From NCBI GenBank assembly GCA_019510095.1, contig JAEKLB010000029.1, forward strand, positions 1-34,744: DNA of 34,744 nt. Reading direction: 5' to 3'. The notes beneath the pieces are model-generated. The model made no database searches. It was given only the letters and a program-made list of their open reading frames with translations, and was not told where the DNA came from. Every line of letters begins with the position of its first letter. Within the stretch, counting starts at the first letter, position 1. The position numbers were made by a program, and so were the translations under genes. Source of the stretch: Acidobacteriota bacterium (GTDB taxonomy: Bacteria; Actinomycetota; Acidimicrobiia; Acidimicrobiales; CADCSY01). Of this stretch, positions 32,912 to 34,744 are shown piece after piece.

Positions 32912-33829
32912 TCAGATGAGACCCTCGGCGACGACGTCGCCCCGGGGGTCGGAGTTGCGCCGGGCCTCCGCGAGCAGGGGGCGGATGACGGCGTCGACCT
33001 CGTCGGGCTCGGCCGGTGCGTCGGTGCTGGGGCCCTTGACCCATCCCTCGGCCACCGCGAGGAACCGGCCGGAGCTGGCGAAGACCCGCCCGGTCACGTC
33101 CTTCGACTGCTCCGACGCCAGCCACACGCAGATCGGCGCGACCCAGCGGGGGTCGATGAGCCCGGCTTCGGCCTCGGGGGTCTTGGCCACCGCGACGTCC
33201 TCGGTCATGCGGGTGAGCGCGGTCGGGGAGATGGCGTTCACCGTGACCCCGTACCGCTGGAGCTCGCGGGCGGTGATGATCGTGAAGGCGGCGATGCCGG
33301 CCTTGGCGGCGCCGTAGTTCGACTGCCCGACCGCGCCGTAGAGCCCCGACGACGAGGTCGTGTTGATGATGCGGGCGTCGACCGCCTTCTCGGCCTTGAC
33401 CATGTCGCGCCAGTGGTTGGCGACGTAGTTGGTGGTGAGGAAGGTGCTCTTGAGATGGACGCGGAGCACGGAGTCCCAGTCGTCCTCGGTCATGTTCACG
33501 ACCATCCGGTCGCGCAGGATGCCGGCGTTGTTGACGACGACGTCGATCTTCCCCCAGGTGTCGATGGCCTGGTCGATCAGCGTCTTGGCGCCGTCGGAGG
33601 TCGACACGTCGGCGGTGTGGGCCGCGGCCTCGCCACCCCTGGCCACGATCTCGTCGACCACGCCCTGGGCGGCGTCGGCTGACTCGGGCACGCCGTCGCG
33701 GCGGACGCCGATGTCGTTGACGAGCACCTTGGCGCCCTCACGGGCGAGCAGCAAGGCGTACTCCCGGCCGAGCCCGCGCCCGGCACCGGTGATGGCGACG
33801 ACGCGCCCCTCGGTCATCTTCCCTGCCAT
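32912..33829 (-). CDS. SDR, (3R)-hydroxyacyl-CoA dehydrogenase / 17beta-HSD4-like
   Basis: A 305-residue SDR of the same type as the one at 15344-16258. It has TGAGRGLG (14-21), VNDIG, NNAGILRDRMVVNM (100-113), S159, Y172, K176, and the extended end ASSGRFLAVAEGWVKGP. It probably oxidises a 3-hydroxyacyl-CoA. The ATG at 33829 follows the MaoC stop by 3 nt with AGGGC upstream; ATG 33817, five codons on, is an alternative with AGGGAAG. Paired with a hot-dog protein, it recalls the hydratase/dehydrogenase halves of peroxisomal multifunctional enzyme 2, which are fused in eukaryotes. Confidence 0.9.
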   Translation of the reverse strand: MAGKMTEGRVVAITGAGRGLGREYALLLAREGAKVLVNDIGVRRDGVPESADAAQGVVDEIVARGGEAAAHTADVSTSDGAKTLIDQAIDTWGKIDVVVNNAGILRDRMVVNMTEDDWDSVLRVHLKSTFLTTNYVANHWRDMVKAEKAVDARIINTTSSSGLYGAVGQSNYGAAKAGIAAFTIITARELQRYGVTVNAISPTALTRMTEDVAVAKTPEAEAGLIDPRWVAPICVWLASEQSKDVTGRVFASSGRFLAVAEGWVKGPSTDAPAEPDEVDAVIRPLLAEARRNSDPRGDVVAEGLI

Positions 33830-33832
33830 GCG

Positions 33833-34327
33833 TCAGCCCTTCGCCACGAAGTCGCGTCCCCGGATCATGCGAACCGGCGTGTACTCCATCACCGCGTCGC
33901 CCTTTTGGTTGAACACCGTGTTGCGGGCGGTGACGATTCCGGTTCCCGCGCGGCTGGATGCCCGCGACTCGGTGATCTCGACGACGACCTCGATGGTGTC
34001 GCCGACGTAGACGGGCTTCTTCACGTCGAGCTCCATGTGCATGAAGGCCATGCCGGTGCCGTGGATGGCGTTGGTCTGCATGACCAGGCCCTCGGCGAGG
34101 CAGAAGGTCAGGGAGCCCGGAACCAGCCGCCCGGTGTAGCCACCCTCGGCGGCGTTGCGGGCGTCGAGGAACAGCGGCTCGGTGAAGCCGCACAGGGCGA
34201 CGAAGCCCATGAGGTCGGTCTCGGTGACCGTTCTGGCCGCCGTCCGGAACGCGTACCCGGCGGGGGTTTCTTCCCAGGTCAGGCCGTGGGCCAGGAAGGG
34301 CACGGTTGATGGATCGAGAGTCGTCAC
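33833..34327 (-). CDS. MaoC-like hot-dog protein with altered active site
   Basis: A 164-residue MaoC/R-hydratase-like hot-dog protein. The fold is indicated by VTETDLMGFVALCG, the GYTGRLVPGSLTFCLAEGL helix and the KKPVYVGDTIEVVVEITESR strand. The catalytic D-x-N-P-x-H motif of hydratases is replaced by CGFTEPLFLDA, so the Asp and His are missing at those sites. It may be a non-catalytic member, a thioester-binding protein or a dehydratase of another type. The start is GTG 34327, with TAACGT 7 nt upstream on the minus strand and no Shine-Dalgarno, hence probably leaderless. It is co-transcribed with the SDR. Confidence 0.82.
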   Translation of the reverse strand: MTTLDPSTVPFLAHGLTWEETPAGYAFRTAARTVTETDLMGFVALCGFTEPLFLDARNAAEGGYTGRLVPGSLTFCLAEGLVMQTNAIHGTGMAFMHMELDVKKPVYVGDTIEVVVEITESRASSRAGTGIVTARNTVFNQKGDAVMEYTPVRMIRGRDFVAKG

Positions 34328-34334
34328 GCGCGGG

Positions 34335-34344
34335 ACGTTACCGT
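34335..34344. promoter_or_regulatory. Overlapping divergent leaderless -10 elements
   Basis: ACGTTACCGT holds TACCGT on the plus strand (34339-34344, 8 nt before GTG 34353) and TAACGT on the minus strand (34340-34335, 7 nt before GTG 34327). The two hexamers overlap by two bases. Both genes lack Shine-Dalgarno sites. The whole 25-bp gap therefore seems to be a minimal two-way leaderless promoter. Confidence 0.5.
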
Positions 34345-34352
34345 CAGCGGCC

Positions 34353-34744
34353 GTGAGCCGGGCCTTCCGCTTTTCGGTCACCGCACCGCCCCTGACCCCG
34401 TCCATGGCGGACTGGACCGACGGCCTGCGGCGCATCGAAGCCATGGGGTTCGACACCGTCGTGATGGCCGACCACTGGACCGACGGCTACGGCTCCGAAC
34501 CGATGGTGACGCTCACCGCGGCGGCCATGGCCACATCGACCTTGCGGCTCCAGACCGGTGTGCTCGGCAACGACTATCGCCACCCGGTCCTGACCCACCG
34601 CATGGCTGCCACGCTCGACGTCGTCTCCGGCGGCCGCTTCGTGCTCGGGATGGGTGCCGGCTGGCTGCGCTCCGACTACGAGACTGCTGGGCTGCCGATG
34701 GACGAGCCCGGCGTGCGGGTGAGCAGGCTCGAGGAGTCGATCGC
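34353..34744 (+). CDS. Luciferase-like, probably F420-dependent oxidoreductase (5' part)
   Basis: The first 130 codons of a gene that runs off the window. The translation begins SRAFRFSVTAPPL and continues with LRRIEAMGFDTVVMADHW, TLRLQTGVLGNDYRHP, ATLDVVSGGRFVLGMGAGW and a YETAGLPMDEPG segment. These are the standard early strands of luciferase-like monooxygenase-fold enzymes; in actinobacteria this text is typical of the F420-dependent subgroup, which reduces or oxidises ketones, enones or alcohols. The GTG at 34353 is preceded by TACCGT at 8 nt, so a leaderless message is likely. It is divergent from the MaoC/SDR unit. Confidence 0.85.
   Translation, partial: MSRAFRFSVTAPPLTPSMADWTDGLRRIEAMGFDTVVMADHWTDGYGSEPMVTLTAAAMATSTLRLQTGVLGNDYRHPVLTHRMAATLDVVSGGRFVLGMGAGWLRSDYETAGLPMDEPGVRVSRLEESI

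Overview
The window is high-GC DNA with densely packed genes, frequent GTG/TTG starts and many stop/start overlaps. An NDMA-type alcohol dehydrogenase, an F420-type luciferase-like oxidoreductase, steroid-type CoA enzymes and an HNH homing-type endonuclease fragment all point to an actinobacterium. My best guess is the Acidimicrobiia, but that placement is inference. No rRNA, tRNA, insertion sequence or CRISPR array was found.

Layout. Positions 1-4080: tail of an HNH endonuclease gene, a 447-bp gene-free stretch, an unrecognised polytopic membrane protein, and an orphan secreted solute-binding protein with a palindromic operator candidate upstream. Positions 4080-7934: an alpha/beta hydrolase, a translationally coupled minus-strand trio (SDR, cupin-like protein, VOC protein), and a limonene-epoxide-hydrolase-family enzyme facing it. 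Positions 7962-20648: one co-directional minus-strand run of 12 genes. In transcription order it encodes a NifU-like/CGSC (UGSC-family) protein, its uncharacterised partner, two CaiB/BaiF CoA-transferases, a 17beta-HSD4-like SDR, a thiolase, a GlcG/HbpS protein, an enoyl-CoA hydratase-fold protein, a fused two-subunit class I CoA-transferase, an acyl-CoA dehydrogenase (ACAD), an SDR lacking its catalytic residues, and a zinc alcohol dehydrogenase. A third CaiB gene diverges from its head. Positions 21878-34744: a second beta-oxidation-like block with an AMP-forming acyl-CoA ligase, a crotonase, four ACADs, an amidohydrolase, an APH-fold kinase, two SDRs, a MaoC-like hot-dog protein and the start of a luciferase-like oxidoreductase.

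How it may work together. The content suggests uptake and CoA-dependent breakdown of a cyclic, branched or oxygenated substrate such as a terpenoid, steroid fragment or hydroxylated acid. Acids would be activated by the ligase or by CoA transfer, dehydrogenated by ACADs, hydrated by crotonases or hot-dog proteins, oxidised by SDRs and cleaved by thiolase or the ring-opening-type CoA-transferase. The APH-fold kinase plus an ACAD10/11-like dehydrogenase resembles the phosphorylation route for 4-hydroxyacyl-CoA. The CGSC protein and its partner are the least explained part and the best candidate for an undescribed function.

Control. Several promoters appear leaderless (TANNNT 7-8 nt before the start codon). 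Two divergent pairs share a near-identical 10-bp element in which opposite -10 hexamers overlap. Three intergenic inverted repeats look like repressor sites, and hairpins mark four gene junctions.
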